From Przewalskia tangutica (Eukaryota; Streptophyta; Magnoliopsida; Solanales; Solanaceae), in the NCBI GenBank assembly GCA_029844215.1, contig CM056724.1, forward strand, positions 10,868,307 through 10,932,306: a stretch of DNA of 64,000 bases. Direction: 5' to 3'. Positions 1 through 11,017 of this stretch are shown piece after piece (position 1 is the first letter of the stretch; the number at the start of each line of letters is the position of its first letter). The notes under the pieces were generated by a model that did no database searches, was not told the DNA's origin, and worked only from the letters and a program-made list of their open reading frames with translations. The position numbers were made by a program, and so were the translations under genes.

Positions 1-2637
1 CTCAAATGTAAGCAAACTCGTGTCTCCCATAATGTTGTCCAAAATGACGGGCTACATTCAGGTACGTCTCACTGTTTTCAACTTCTACATATGAATCTTA
101 TGGGTCCAATTGAGGTAGACAGCCTAGGAGGTATGCGGTATTCTTATGTGACTGTGGATGACTTTTCCAGGTATTCTTGGATATTCTTTTTAAAGGAAAA
201 ATTTCAAACGTTTGGCATGTTCAAAGTACTACACTCTAGAATAATAAATCTATATCATTCCTCTATTTATCAGATTAGTCTGACCATGGAAAAGAGTTTG
301 AGAATAGTCAGTTCTCCACATTTTGTGAGAAAAAGGGTATTTTCCATGAGTTTTCTGCTCCCATAACCCCACATCAAAATGGTGTAGCAGAGATGAAGAA
401 TAGAACTTTACAAGAGATGGCTAAAGTCATGCTTAGTTCTAAGAAGTTGTCTAAACGTTTTTGGGCAGAAGCTCTAAATACTGCAAGTCACATCACCAAT
501 AGAGTCTATCTTAGACCGGGAACTAAAATGACACCTTATTAGATACTTAATAGAAAGAAGCCTATTGTTCGCTATTTTCATGTTTTTGGGTGTGTGTGCT
601 ACATCTTGAATTATAGAGATCACCTAGCTAAGTTTGACTCCAAAAGTGATAAGGGAATTTTTGTAGGCTATTCCCAAAATAGTCATGCTTACCGAGTGTA
701 TAATCTTCGAACCAAAACCATACAAGAATCTGTTAACATTGTTTTTTATGATTATGTTGATCTTACAGAAAATAATTCTGAAAATAATGTTATAATTACT
801 GTGGAAGACGCGCAGGAGGCAGGAAATTCAGATGTTGCCCCAAATGTCACGACATCTGCAGCAACACCTGAAGTTGAACCCGAGAACACTACAGGTTCAG
901 ATGAGGAAACAGAGGCTGAAATTCATGACCCAGTACGTAGGGATCCCTCATCCAGAATTAGAAAGAATCATCCCACTGGCCAAGTAATAGGAGAAGTGCA
1001 TGAAGGAATGAGAACGAGAAGGAAAGAGCCTCAAAATTATCGCGATATGGTGAGATATGTGTGCATGTCAACCATATATCATAATGTAAGTCTTTCTTGT
1101 TATGTATCTACTTTGGAACCAAAAAATATCAATGAGGCACTCAAGGATAACTGTTGGATACAAGCTATGCAAGAAGAACTAGAACAGTTCACCAGAAATG
1201 AAGTCTGGGATTTAGTTCCACATCCAAATGATACTAATGTAATTGGAACTAAATGGATCTTTAAAAATAAATCAGATGAATCTGGAACTGTTGTAAGAAA
1301 TAAGGCAAGACTAGTTGCTCAAGGATACACACAGGTAGAAGGAATTGACTATGATGAAACCTTTGCTCATGTTGCCAGAATTGAGTCAATTAGACGGTTG
1401 CTTGCTGTAGTTTGTTGCCTAAAGATAACACTCCATCAAATGGATGTTAAAGGTGTCTTCTTGAATAGATATCTTGATAAGGAGGTGTATGTTGAACAAT
1501 CGAAAGGATTCGAAGATCCTTACCATCCACACTTTGTATACAAGCTGAAAAAGGTCTTGTATGGTTTGAAGCAAGCTCCACGTGCATGGTATGATCGCTT
1601 AACTCAGTTTCTTATCGAATTTGGTTTTAAACGTGGTGAGGCTGATAGTACTTTGTTTATAAAACACCACGGAGTAGATATAATAATTGTTCAAATCTAT
1701 GTAGATGACATAGTCTTTGGCTCAACTTCACAGTCCCATTTTGATACATTTGTCGAAGTTATGTCCTTCACATTTGAGACGAGCATGATAGGGGAATTAA
1801 CATTTTTCTTAGGCTTGCAGATAAAGCAAAATGAAGATGGAATCTTCGTCTCCCAAAGCAAGTACGCAAAGAACTTGGTTAAGAAGTTTGGATTGGAGAA
1901 TGCTAAACAAATTAGGACTCCAATGGGATCATCACAAAGATAAGTAAATATGATGTTGGCGAAAATGTTGACCCAACATTGTATCGATCTATGATAGGTA
2001 GTCTTCTATATCTCACTGCTAGTCGTCCTGACATAATGTTTAGTGTGTGTTTATGTGCTCGATTCCAAGCCTGTCCAAAAATTTCCCACTTGAATACTGT
2101 AAAACGTGTCATCAGATATGTTGCCGGCACCTGTGAGTTGGGAATTTGGTATTCAAAGGACACTAATCCTAATCTAATAGGATATAGTGACTTTAATTGG
2201 GCTGGTAATGTGGATGACACAAGAGTACAAGTGGAGGATGTTTTTACCTTGACAATAATTTAGTTTCTTGGAATAGTCGCAAACAAAACTGTGTGTCACT
2301 CTCAACTGCTGAATCTGAATATGTAGCAGCTGGGAGTTGTTGTTCTCAATTAATATGGTTAAGACACATGTTAGACGACTATGGTTTTTCAAACAATATC
2401 TTGATTTTGTATTGTGATAACACGAGTGCCATAAATATTTCAAAAAATCCAGTTCAGCACTCTCGTACAAAACATATAGATATTAGACATCATTTTTAAG
2501 GGATTTAGTTGAAAAACAGCTAGTTCAAATTGATTATGTTGATACGCTCCATCAACTAGCTGATATCTTTACAAAAGCATTGGATCATGAGAGATTTTCC
2601 AGTTTGAAAATTTCTCTTGGTCTCGAATCTCTCTGAT
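1..2637 (+). pseudogene. copia pol remnant: integrase, reverse transcriptase, RNase H
   Basis: From the left edge the translation shows the integrase core (a VDDFSRYSW-type stretch near 150-180, then a TPHQNGVAE-type stretch near 365-390). The RT follows (about 1130-1940) with the polymerase box YVDD at about 1700, and RNase H carries the LSTAESEYVAA motif at about 2300. Breaks: a reading-frame change near 290-360 in integrase, an in-frame TAG at 541-543, a shift near 1940 just after the RT, and a deletion/shift near 2215-2265 removing part of the first RNase H strand. The usual DVKSAFLNG motif reads DVKGVFLN. The parts used pol to copy and integrate the element; this copy cannot make the full polyprotein. 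Confidence 0.85.
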
Positions 2638-3510
2638 TTCGGCACTGTTGGGTGAATGTCATCTGAAATGTCGCTAACATTTCATGTGACATTTACCCTT
2701 ATAATATCAAAATCTGATTTTCAGTATATTGTAATGGCTGATTTTTGTTCACACAGGCGTTTATTTTTAAGAACATGGTTTTAATGTGATATCATTCTCT
2801 GCGGTGATATTATATATCATAAAAAGGGAGTATCAAAAATAAGGCAAAGCCTTTTGCAAGTCTCGGCAATTGTAAAAATTGGGCAAAGCCCTTGGAAGTT
2901 GATACCATTCCTATTCTATAGGAGTATCAAAGTGCTTAATCAAAAGATATTATGAGGATGCTAAATAAGTATTCTCGTTTTTTACACGAAAATTATTTTG
3001 TATGTGTTTTATGATTAGACCTAGGACTCAATGGGAAAATGTTACATTGGTATGAAGATTAAACTCACAAAATCATGTATGAAACGTGTCTTGATTTGTT
3101 GCCGAAAGAAATATGTTCTTAAGAAATAATGATACATGTGTTGTCGAAAATGTTGCCAACATTACTGTTGACACTCTCAGATTATGATATTTTTGGGATG
3201 CATTGTGTAACTGATTTTTGAAAAGTCGTTTATTTTTTTCCCTACATGTGTGCCGTTGTTTTTCTTTTAACCTATTTACAAAATTAAAAAAAATGCTTTT
3301 GTTGATAATTATAAAATCTTGATGTCTATCATTTTATCTCTAAAATTTAGGAACAAGTGTTGGAATGAAATTCAAACTCCCTTATTCTGGGAACAAAATA
3401 TATTTTGTCAAGTGTATAAATGTATCTTCAGTTGCTATTTTTTCTAGTCTAAGTTCCTCCTTCAAAAAAAAATTGGGGGAAACCACCATGTCGGTTTTTA
3501 TAGAAAACCG
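2638..3510 (+). other. Non-coding spacer between copia pol and the env-position ORF
   Basis: AT-rich stretch without a convincing ORF. It contains two clusters of the GACATT/AATGTC-type motif (2654-2693 and 3131-3174) described in the findings. Such spacers in SIRE elements can carry the splice acceptor or leader for the downstream ORF; no clear acceptor was identified here. Confidence 0.5.
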
Positions 3511-5331
3511 ATGGAGTCATTTCAAAACACCCAAAGTACTCCACTTTCCCAAAATCTCAAAAACTCTAATCTCAATCCTCCTTCATCTTCATCCTCATTC
3601 TCTCCAATGGATACATCCTCAATGTCACCAAAAATGTCACCCAACATTTCAGAACCTACACCTATGAGCACAAGTCCACCCCCAGTGCAAAGCCATTGTG
3701 TTGAGTGGGTTTCAAGAACCACTCGACACTGCATACCCAGGAGAGACCAACAATTCGATTATCTAGACAACACTCCTGATGTCACTGAGTTGCCAAAGAG
3801 GGAAGGAACATCTAAATTTTCCACTCGAAGGTCCACTCGACAATTTGAGAGAGATTTCGGCAGTACTGAATCTGCTGCCAAACGACCAAAGGTTGATCCC
3901 ACTGCCTCAGCCATTTCGAGCAGTGAATGGAGTGATTCCGACTTTAGTTGGTCCAACGACGATGATGCTGAGAGGACTCCCTCAGTCGAACTACAACCAG
4001 AAGCTCCAGCGTCACTGTCATACACAAATCTTTTTGTTCCTAACACTGTGGATTCGAGTGAAGAGAAGGAAATCCCAGATGATACGTCATTGAAGAGGTT
4101 TTGCCCCACAAAAGTAGTGCAAAAACCAGTGATTGAAGAACCCTCAGAAGACACACCAAATGTTGCCAAAAATGTCACAACATCTCCTGTGACATCCCAA
4201 CATGTGACTAAAGAGTCAAGTTCCCCAACCTCATCGAGCAAATCTGCAACAGAATCAGAAAATGAGGTAAGTCCTTTCTCAGACAAGTTTCTGACCCAAG
4301 AAAAATCTACACATTGGTCGTGGTACAAAAATAGAATAATAAGAACTGAAAAAGTAGTGGACATTGCATTATTAGGCTTTGTGAATAACAAATGTCCATA
4401 TGTTGAAGATATTGTGAGGTTGTATTATGCAAATCTAGAAACTAAAATGGAGAAAATCAAGTCGAAGAAATTTGGCAAAATTTATCTCTATAACAAGTTT
4501 TACGACTTCACATCTGCCACAATAAACCAATGTATGTGTCTGAGTGATGGATTGGAGGAAAAAGAAGAGAGGGATGTTATAAATGACAGGGATGAAGTGA
4601 TATACTATATCATTGGAGGTGTGTTGACAAAATGGGTCTCAAGGTGCCCAACATCGAAGCTTACATCATTGTTTGCAATAGTGCACAAAATAGCTATATA
4701 TAATTAGCTCCCCTCGATGAACGAGTCAATTGTAACTATAGAGCAAGCAATACCCCTATATAAGATAGGAAAAGGTCTACGAGTCGATTTAGGAAAGGCA
4801 ATCTTCCAACAGATTGTGAACTTAGCTGAAAAGGACTCAAATCTAATCCTACATTTCCCCTCATTGATCTTTAAAGTTCTTACATCTCAAGGGTTTAAAA
4901 CACCAAAGAAAAATATGATAAGGAAAGAATCTGAGGTGTATATTGTTAATAAAACAGTACTGAGGAGCCCGAACAAAATCATTGATCTGCCTTGGAGAAA
5001 ATAAGCTGGAAGTAAGGATGTTGCCAGAAATATTCCTAACATTCTTGGCAACATGCCGCAGTCAGTGATGTCTACTGCCTGGTTGGTTAGAGAAATTGCA
5101 AAAACCAACTCTCAGATAAATGGAGTTGATCATGTTAGGCCAGCATTAGTTCAAGCCAGAGATAACTTTCTGTTTTTGCTTTCTTCTCAAAAATGGGGAG
5201 ATGATGATGGTACTGTAAAGGAGAAAGAAGGAGAGGAAGCAGGGGGAGACAAACCTGAAGCTGGACAGGCAGAAGAACGAAAGCAGCAGGGCTGCAGCTA
5301 CACGAAGAAGATCTCGTCGAGAACCTGGTGA
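3511..5331 (+). pseudogene. Env-position ORF of SIRE element (plant transposon-protein domain), two in-frame stops
   Basis: An open frame starts at ATG 3511 and, ignoring two stops (TAG 4705-4707 and TAA 5002-5004), stays in the same frame to 5331, about 600 codons. The first 250 residues are Ser/Thr/Pro/Glu-rich and look disordered. From about residue 265 a compact segment follows (W-rich start, then FYDFTSATIN near 4500 and VSRCPTS near 4635). This resembles the putative plant transposon-protein domain family (Transposase_32, PF20167) seen in ORFs of plant retroelements. The tail is charged (Lys/Glu/Gly). No signal peptide or membrane segment is visible, so a real envelope function is not supported. 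Function is unknown; the family assignment is from memory of motif style. Confidence 0.6.
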
Positions 5332-5767
5332 TGTTGCAGGGGAGGAAGGCAGTGAAGTTGGAAGAAGTAGAAAGAGACTGGAATCTACTATTTCTGTCAA
5401 ACTTCTGAGGATACTGCTACCGATGAGTTGTTGCTAGACGAGTTGTTGCTACTGAGATGCTGCTGCCGAGACTCTGCTGTGATGATGTGATGCGGAGACT
5501 GTTGCTGGTGGAAAATGTGGTTGCTGGAAATGTGTCCAGTAAAAAGTTTCATTTGTGGTGATGGGTTAATGTTTCCTTATTGGTTTGTAATGACACTAAT
5601 CTGTTTTGCTTTGGATGATGTTCTTTTTTAATTCCATAAAATGGCGTATGTGTGTATATTGTATATATTGTGTCTGTATGCCGATTTTAGGTTGAGGGGG
5701 AGCATTTGTGTGAATTTGCCATTGTTTGATCACTGATGCTTAGTTAGTTAAGTTTTGTGAAGAAAGA

Positions 5768-5782
5768 CAAAAAAGGGGAGAA
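5768..5782 (+). other. Polypurine tract of SIRE element
   Basis: A purine run (AAAAAAGGGGAGAA) lies directly before TGTTAATG, the inferred first bases of the 3' LTR. This is the expected plus-strand primer position. Confidence 0.65.
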
Positions 5783-6600
5783 TGTTAATGTTAGGATTGG
5801 TATCATGACATTTTTTCTAACATATCGTTTTCCAAAAAATGTCTTGACATTTGGGCTGACATTCTGGTAACAGTTTTGCCTATCTTCATGTATAATTTTT
5901 CAGGAAAATGTGGCCTTATTTATCACATGGCAAATTGACTTGGCAAGGAGTCTTCAAAGCAGATTATGATCGATGAATACCAAGTCCAAGTGAAGTATAA
6001 CTTAAGGAGCAAGATGAGGAAGAAACAATCCACGCAGTTAGAGAATTATGTGCCTTAAGCTACTGCCCCACGTGCTCCATATTTGGCTCAACTTCCACAA
6101 TTTATTGAAGAGTCTTTCAAGGGAACTCTCCACTATAAATAGAGAGGTCACTTCAAGGATTCGATATCCATAAAATCACAAGAGAAAAGATTGAGAGAGT
6201 TCTCCAAATTTTAGATCAGAAACTGGATCAACAAGTGTTGCCTGTATTTGTGACGACTTTCTATACGACATTACAAGTGCTGCCTAGATTCTAGATTTGT
6301 TCTTTCATTGAAGCAATTGTAATGAGGTGTTGATCACTTCTATTTAGATAGATTTTTCAGGCATAAGTCATCTGCGACTTACCCTTTTTATTCCTTTTGT
6401 ATCAACTGTAATATTGTAATATGAAAATTAAACCTTTGTGTTTTTTATTTTATTCCGCTGCATTTTAAACTCTTTTAAAGGTTTTTCTTAAGTTTTTATC
6501 TTAGTGTCGTCACTTGTGTCAGACGACATTTCTGTTGACATTCGACACTGTTTATGCATACTGTTTTAGTCTGTTTTGTTGTTTGTCTTTATTTATTCCA
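5783..6600 (+). repeat. 3' LTR of SIRE element
   Basis: Begins TGTTAATG immediately after the polypurine tract and ends near a CA at 6600, about 820 bp. It contains a TATA box (6134-6140) about 350 bp in, T-rich putative polyadenylation sequence after 6400, and many GACATT/TGTCAT-type words at both ends. The right boundary is a best guess because the partner LTR is outside the window. Confidence 0.6.
6132..6142 (+). promoter_or_regulatory. TATA box of SIRE LTR promoter
   Basis: ACTATAAATAG is a near-perfect plant TATA box in the LTR, followed by a leader-like stretch. It would drive genomic RNA synthesis when present in a 5' LTR. Confidence 0.55.
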
Positions 6601-6676
6601 TAGTATAACTACCGGAACCAAACATACACCAAGTGAAATGGCAACCACTTTGTAAAATATATTTTGCGAGCTAAAT

Positions 6677-7210
6677 CTACTTATCCCCCATGCTGACTTG
6701 CTGCTTAACTCTGCGAGCACATTCTGCAAAATTTTGAACCACATTAGCACAATTTAGGGGGTCCTTTTCATGTTCTTTGTAGCATTTAAAACAAGCATCT
6801 CTCTCATCCAAGCATCGGATAGGCTTTTGATTTGGAAGTTTGAACTCCTTATCATGTAGATCCTTCGCCTTCTTTGTCACATCTTGCAACATGTTTTCCT
6901 CCTGTTTCTGCAACCTCTCCACAACCTTCTCGCTCTCTTTGAGCACAGATCGAATAGCATCTAATTCTGCAATTGCAGGATGAGTTGGTGGAGGGACTGG
7001 CATGAACAAAGGAGGCTGAACAGGCCATCCTGTAGCAGCAGGCACCTCCACTACATCAGGATCACTAGAGATTGGCTTCTGTGGTGTTTTGTTCTCTCTT
7101 TGTATCTTTGTTTTTGGCTTCCTCGTTTTCTTCTTCAATTTTTCACCCCCATCAGCAAGCTGCTTAACTAAATTTATGTGGATCTGTATAGTGAACGATT
7201 CACTCATCAC
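6677..7210 (-). CDS. Twin-CX9C (CHCH) domain protein, possibly mitochondrial
   Basis: A 177-codon frame. Residues 80-120 are a charged, probably coiled-coil helix rich in Glu/Lys. Residues 133-164 hold two exact CX9C pairs (C133/C143 and C154/C164, with an extra C140), the pattern of CHCH proteins that fold by disulphide relay in the mitochondrial intermembrane space. Residues 24-45 are very basic, and 50-77 are Pro-rich. Coiled coil plus C-terminal CHCH recalls the MIC19/CHCHD3 type of MICOS subunit, but that is only a resemblance. The start is uncertain: on the coding strand CTATACAG near 7186 could be a splice acceptor, with the true N-terminus in an upstream exon above 7210. The frame is intact and sits between decayed TEs, which argues for selection. 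Confidence 0.7.
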   Translation of the reverse strand: MMSESFTIQIHINLVKQLADGGEKLKKKTRKPKTKIQRENKTPQKPISSDPDVVEVPAATGWPVQPPLFMPVPPPTHPAIAELDAIRSVLKESEKVVERLQKQEENMLQDVTKKAKDLHDKEFKLPNQKPIRCLDERDACFKCYKEHEKDPLNCANVVQNFAECARRVKQQVSMGDK

Positions 7211-7867
7211 GACAGCAGCTCTTCACAAGTATCTGAAATATCAATTCATCCTAGTCATATAAAATGACAACTTGACTTCATCGAAAAATTAAATGCCAAA
7301 CTTGAGACAAAATGAGAAAACTTGCATCTCATTAAGGGGGAGACAATATAATACAAAAAGAATGAAGCAGTAAAGCTCAGACAACCAGCGTTGATGTACT
7401 TTGGAACAGTTCCTCTTCTTTTCTTTTAACTAAACATCCCTATAGAAAGTCATCCTTCCTTGTGTTTAACTTCTTTACTAAAGAAGTCCAGGATTGTCCA
7501 AACCAGATTGCTGTATTGATTGATTACGTGTATGGTTGTATATGTCTGTATAAGCAATCTTTGGAATATGCTAGTCAGAAAAATCAGTCAAAAAATTTAT
7601 GTCAAACAATATTTACTAAAAGAAAGACCAAGCACATGCAAAAGTAATTAAGATAGGCAAATGAAAAAGGAAACAGGGAAATCTAATTGGATCATTTTAT
7701 TAATAATTAATAAAAAAAGATATAATTAGTAATCCCACAAGGAGAATCTTAAGTTTTGCATTATTATAATAAAATTTTACTCAAGCAACTCCTTGGGTGT
7801 TTTATCTCCAAAATTCTGTTTTGATCTAGTGAAACCTGATATGTTCTTACAGAATTGGTTACTCAAA
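7211..7867. other. No recognisable feature (upstream of the CHCH gene)
   Basis: AT-rich sequence with no convincing coding frame or repeat. It should hold the promoter, and perhaps a first exon, of the minus-strand CHCH gene, but no TATA box or splice pair could be fixed by eye. Confidence 0.4.
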
Positions 7868-8825
7868 AATATGGTCAGCGGGGGGGCATTGGAGTACTAA
7901 ATCAGTAAGTTCTTCCTTTGGGGTTAGTACATGGAAAGCAATCAGGAAATATTGGACGGAGTTTGTTGTGAATACTCGGTTCAGTATCGGCAATGGAAGG
8001 AAATATCATTTCTGGAGTGATAATGTTAGGATGCGGCCCTCTTAAAGATTCATATACAGATTTGTGCAGTTTGACCTTTACACTTGAAGCTACAATTGAA
8101 GATGCATGGAGCCAGCAGGGATGGAATCTCTCTTTTAGAAGATTGCTAAATGATTCGGAGATCGAGAAGGTGGCTGAAATCCTGAAGACACTAGAAGTCT
8201 TTCAAGGTATAAGAAATACCGATGATTCAATGGTATGGAATATAAGCAGCAACAAAAAGTTTATAGCAGTTCTCTGCTTATCATCTTCTATCTGAAATTA
8301 ACTACAATAGTTCTGATTGACCTTGGAAATCTATCTGGAAAATCAATCTCCTTCCAAAGCATGTTTGACACATGAAAACTTACAGAAAAGGAGGGTCCAA
8401 TTGACTTCCAGGTGTATTTTTTGACAGGAAGAGCCAGGAAACAACAGTCATTTGTTTCTTCAGTGCAAGGTTACTGATATATTATGGCAATTATTTATGT
8501 CTTTCGCTGGGGTCAAATGGGTATTGCCTAGAGATACAAAGGATCTTCTGTGGAGCTGGAACAACGCAGAAGGTAGTATCAGGCAGAATAAGTGGTGGAA
8601 GGTTTTTTTTTGAGAAAGAAAGTGGTGAAAGGCCATCCCAGCCAGTGGACTGTGTGGAAAGAAAGGAATGCTAGGTGCTTTGAAGACATTACATGCTCTA
8701 TACAGAATATCAAGATGAAGTATTTTTTGTCTCTTCCTTTCTGGTGTAAAGAAAGCTATGTAGAGGATGTGGGAACAAAGTGTAGAAATAAAGGAAATGG
8801 GAATATAACAACAACAACAAATTAG
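7868..8825 (+). mobile_element. 5'-truncated L1-type LINE, C-terminal RT/zf-RVT region and tail
   Basis: Broken frames show features of the C-terminal part of plant L1-like reverse transcriptases: a TWKAIRKYW / FSIGNGRKYHFWSD stretch (about 7925-8020), typical of the region after the RT, then a zf-RVT-like cysteine/histidine segment (about 8395-8470, with CFF-CGKS and THLFLQC style spacing), then a W-rich end near 8640-8700. The element ends in an (AAC)n run at 8806-8820, a usual LINE tail. Several stops and shifts mean it is dead. The 5' part of the ORF, with endonuclease and RT core, is absent, as expected from incomplete reverse transcription. Confidence 0.7.
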
Positions 8826-8850
8826 AAATTTGGAAATCAACAAATAAGAT

Positions 8851-9656
8851 TGACTTGCTGAGTCGACCGAATTCTCGATTTATCCTTAAGATAATATTGT
8901 CCCGTCTATCCTTTCAACGGTGTAATGGCAAATTATCTCCCAAGATAAAACAACAATCAAATAAATGAGCAAAGGGAACTCAAGTGTTTGCTTTAGGAAG
9001 AAAGATCTTTGAGTGTTTTGTGATTGCAAGAGAGGAAGATAATTTTAGAGAATTGTTAAGTGATTGTGTGTTTTACAATTGTGTCAAAGGCATCAATTTA
9101 TAGGTAGACGATTAACCAAATGAATGGCTATCAATGTCGAGTAATGACCATTGATATTGAGGTTAATTCAGCTTAGTAATGGCTGAAATCAATAGCCAAA
9201 TAATGGAGAGTAATTGCTCCAAAATCAGCCCAAGAATCAGCTTTAATTCGCCTCCAACGGTACTGAAAACTGTCGAAGCACCGCGGTGCCTAAATTCCAG
9301 TAAGTCACTGGAACCAAAAACTGAATTTGCACCGCGGTGCTTCCGGGCACCGCGGTCCTGTCCTTGTGGCACCGCGGCCCTCTTCGGTTTTTATTTCCGT
9401 GGCGATTTCTGATTCGTTTCATCTTTTATACATTTCTTCCTTTCATTTACCAACGTGAAACCATTTGTCATTTGGTCAATAACCGTTTATTCTCTTACGT
9501 CTCAAACATACCAATATCTCTTCCATTTAAGGGAATTACGATCCTTGCACTTTATGTGCACGTGTGTGGAAACCATGTTTCCGACGTGCGGGGCCCCAAT
9601 TGTTCGAGTCATAATTAATATGATTAATTTATTTCACATTTAGTAAATTTCCAACA
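8851..9656 (-). repeat. Probable solo LTR (minus orientation), bounds uncertain
   Basis: Read on the minus strand, the segment opens TGTTGGAAATTT at 9656, has a GC-rich module (9275-9372) with four CCGCGG-centred palindromes, a TATA-like CTATAAATT (about 9098-9106), and then a leader-like stretch. This is the ordinary layout of U3, TATA and R/U5. No matching 5-bp target duplication was found, so the ends or the solo-LTR interpretation may be wrong. Confidence 0.42.
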
Positions 9657-10190
9657 GAGGATGCAAAAGCATTTTTTGAATTTTTTTAATCCTTGTAAGA
9701 TGAACTAGGCTTTTAAATTGTAAATATTGATAAGAACACCTTCTTGGTGCTGATGAATACATGTTACCTTTCTCAAAAGAACTCGTTACTTTCTTGTCTT
9801 TTCCCAGCAATACAGTATAGTTTTCCAGACATATTATATTTGAAATTTGATTAACATGGTAGGTCAAAGTTGCAGGCAGAATAAAGACAAACTGACAACA
9901 ATAATGAACGTACAAGTGCAACTATTGTGCAGATGGTATCTCAGGCAAATGGCAAACAAAATGCAAACTTAAAGTTTCTTTTTCTTTTCGGGGTGGATGT
10001 TTTCTGTGGTGGCAGGAACTGTGGAAAATCTAGGGAGGTCAACTTTTTGTTCTGATGGAGGCAATGGGGAACCAAAGAGTAAGAACTGAGGCAACGGAAA
10101 CAAATACATTCATTGGTGCTTCTTATGTACAGAGACTAGGAAGAATGTCAACCATCTCATGATCCACTTAAAGCTAAACTTAAATAGGAG
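9657..10190. other. No recognisable feature
   Basis: Ordinary intergenic or intronic sequence; no coding frame, repeat or RNA signal could be supported on either strand. Confidence 0.4.
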
Positions 10191-10449
10191 TGACCCAACA
10201 AAGATGCACCCAAGGTTGTGGCTTAGTGGTAAATGAAGTGGGTTGAGAACCATGAATTCTCATGTTCAAATCCCATACAAATACAAAAAACACTAAGTGA
10301 TTTCTTAACATCTGTTCTAGCCTTGATGGACAGAGTTACCTGGTACCTGTTGTTGATGGGAGGTAGTAGGTATCTCGTGGAATTAGTCGAAGTGCGCACA
10401 AGTTGGCCCGGACACCATAGTTATAAAAAAGAAATGACCCGACAGAGAT
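10191..10449 (+). mobile_element. SINE of the tobacco TS type, with imperfect target duplication
   Basis: The body (about 10206-10434) starts with a tRNA-like head: a box A (TGGCTTAGTGGT, about 10219) and a box B (TGTTCAAATCC, about 10263). These are internal RNA polymerase III promoter elements. The rest matches the layout of Solanaceae TS SINEs, ending in an A-rich run at 10423-10430. Flanks TGACCCAACAAAGAT (10191-10205) and TGACCCGACAGAGAT (10435-10449) are a 15-bp target duplication with two mismatches. Confidence 0.75.
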
Positions 10450-10766
10450 CCTTAAAATTGTGGTATCTTATGCTGAATCTATTTGGACTATGATTGACCA
10501 ATCCTAAAACTGTGCAAAGATACTGAAGAGTTGGAGAACAAGGGGTAGGAAATGTAGAAGCAACAGAGCTTACAACAAGCAATGACCACATGGAAAGACA
10601 AACCTCTGAACGCAAATAGAACCCCTGATGAAATTGCAAATGATTTTGCTGCTTTTGCCTGCTTTTGGAGTACAATAGGATGACTCTTCTTAGGCGTTGG
10701 TGTATACACCACTTGATACAGGTCCCATTTGTAGTCAATAATGAACCGTCTACTTGTTAAGAAATG

Positions 10767-11017
10767 AAGGGGAACACAAGTCCTTCGGGCATAGTCCAGT
10801 GGTAAAGTCTGGGCGCTATAAGGCGCTCTGGCATGGACAGCGTGGGTTCGATTCCCCGCAGGCGCGAAGAAATTCTGCATGTTGGGGAATTTGATCTTGT
10901 CTTATTGATTACCCATCACCTCGAGGACGTCTGAGTAATACCAGTGAAGTAGTCAGGCTTGCGCCTGGAAAACTCGATTATCAAAAAACAAAAAAAACAA
11001 AAAAAAAGGGGAACACA
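10767..11017 (+). mobile_element. Second SINE, tRNA-headed, with perfect 13-bp target duplication
   Basis: The body (10780-11004) carries box A (ATAGTCCAGTGGTAAAG, about 10791) and a canonical box B (GGGTTCGATTCCC, about 10845), so the head is clearly tRNA-derived and of a different family from the SINE at 10.2 kb. It ends in an A-rich tail with two C interruptions. The flanks AAGGGGAACACAA (10767-10779 and 11005-11017) are identical, indicating a recent L1-type insertion. Confidence 0.78.

Larger units (their letters stand above)
1..6600 (+). mobile_element. SIRE-type Ty1/copia retrotransposon, truncated by window edge, decayed
   Basis: The window opens inside a copia integrase and runs through reverse transcriptase, RNase H, a long spacer, an additional ORF in the env position, a polypurine tract and a 3' LTR. 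The order integrase before RT is diagnostic of Ty1/copia, and an extra ORF between pol and the 3' LTR is the known hallmark of the SIRE/Maximus lineage. Coding regions are broken by stops and frameshifts, so this copy is not autonomous. The 5' LTR, primer-binding site and gag lie outside the window, so insertion age and target duplication cannot be read. The right limit (about 6600) is inferred from the last plausible CA end of the LTR. Confidence 0.78.

Noticed and set aside
3759..4391. 210-codon minus-strand frame
   Set aside because: Antisense of the SIRE env-position ORF, low complexity, no domain.
3511..5331. True retroviral envelope gene
   Set aside because: No signal peptide, transmembrane segment or fusion-peptide-like stretch is visible; only its position is env-like.
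8851..9656. A clean solo LTR with TSD
   Set aside because: The flanks AAGAT and GAGGA do not match, so only a low-confidence LTR-like call is made.
10791..10860. A tRNA gene (good box A and box B)
   Set aside because: No cloverleaf acceptor stem, and a SINE body with A-tail and TSD follows; it is the tRNA-derived head of a SINE.
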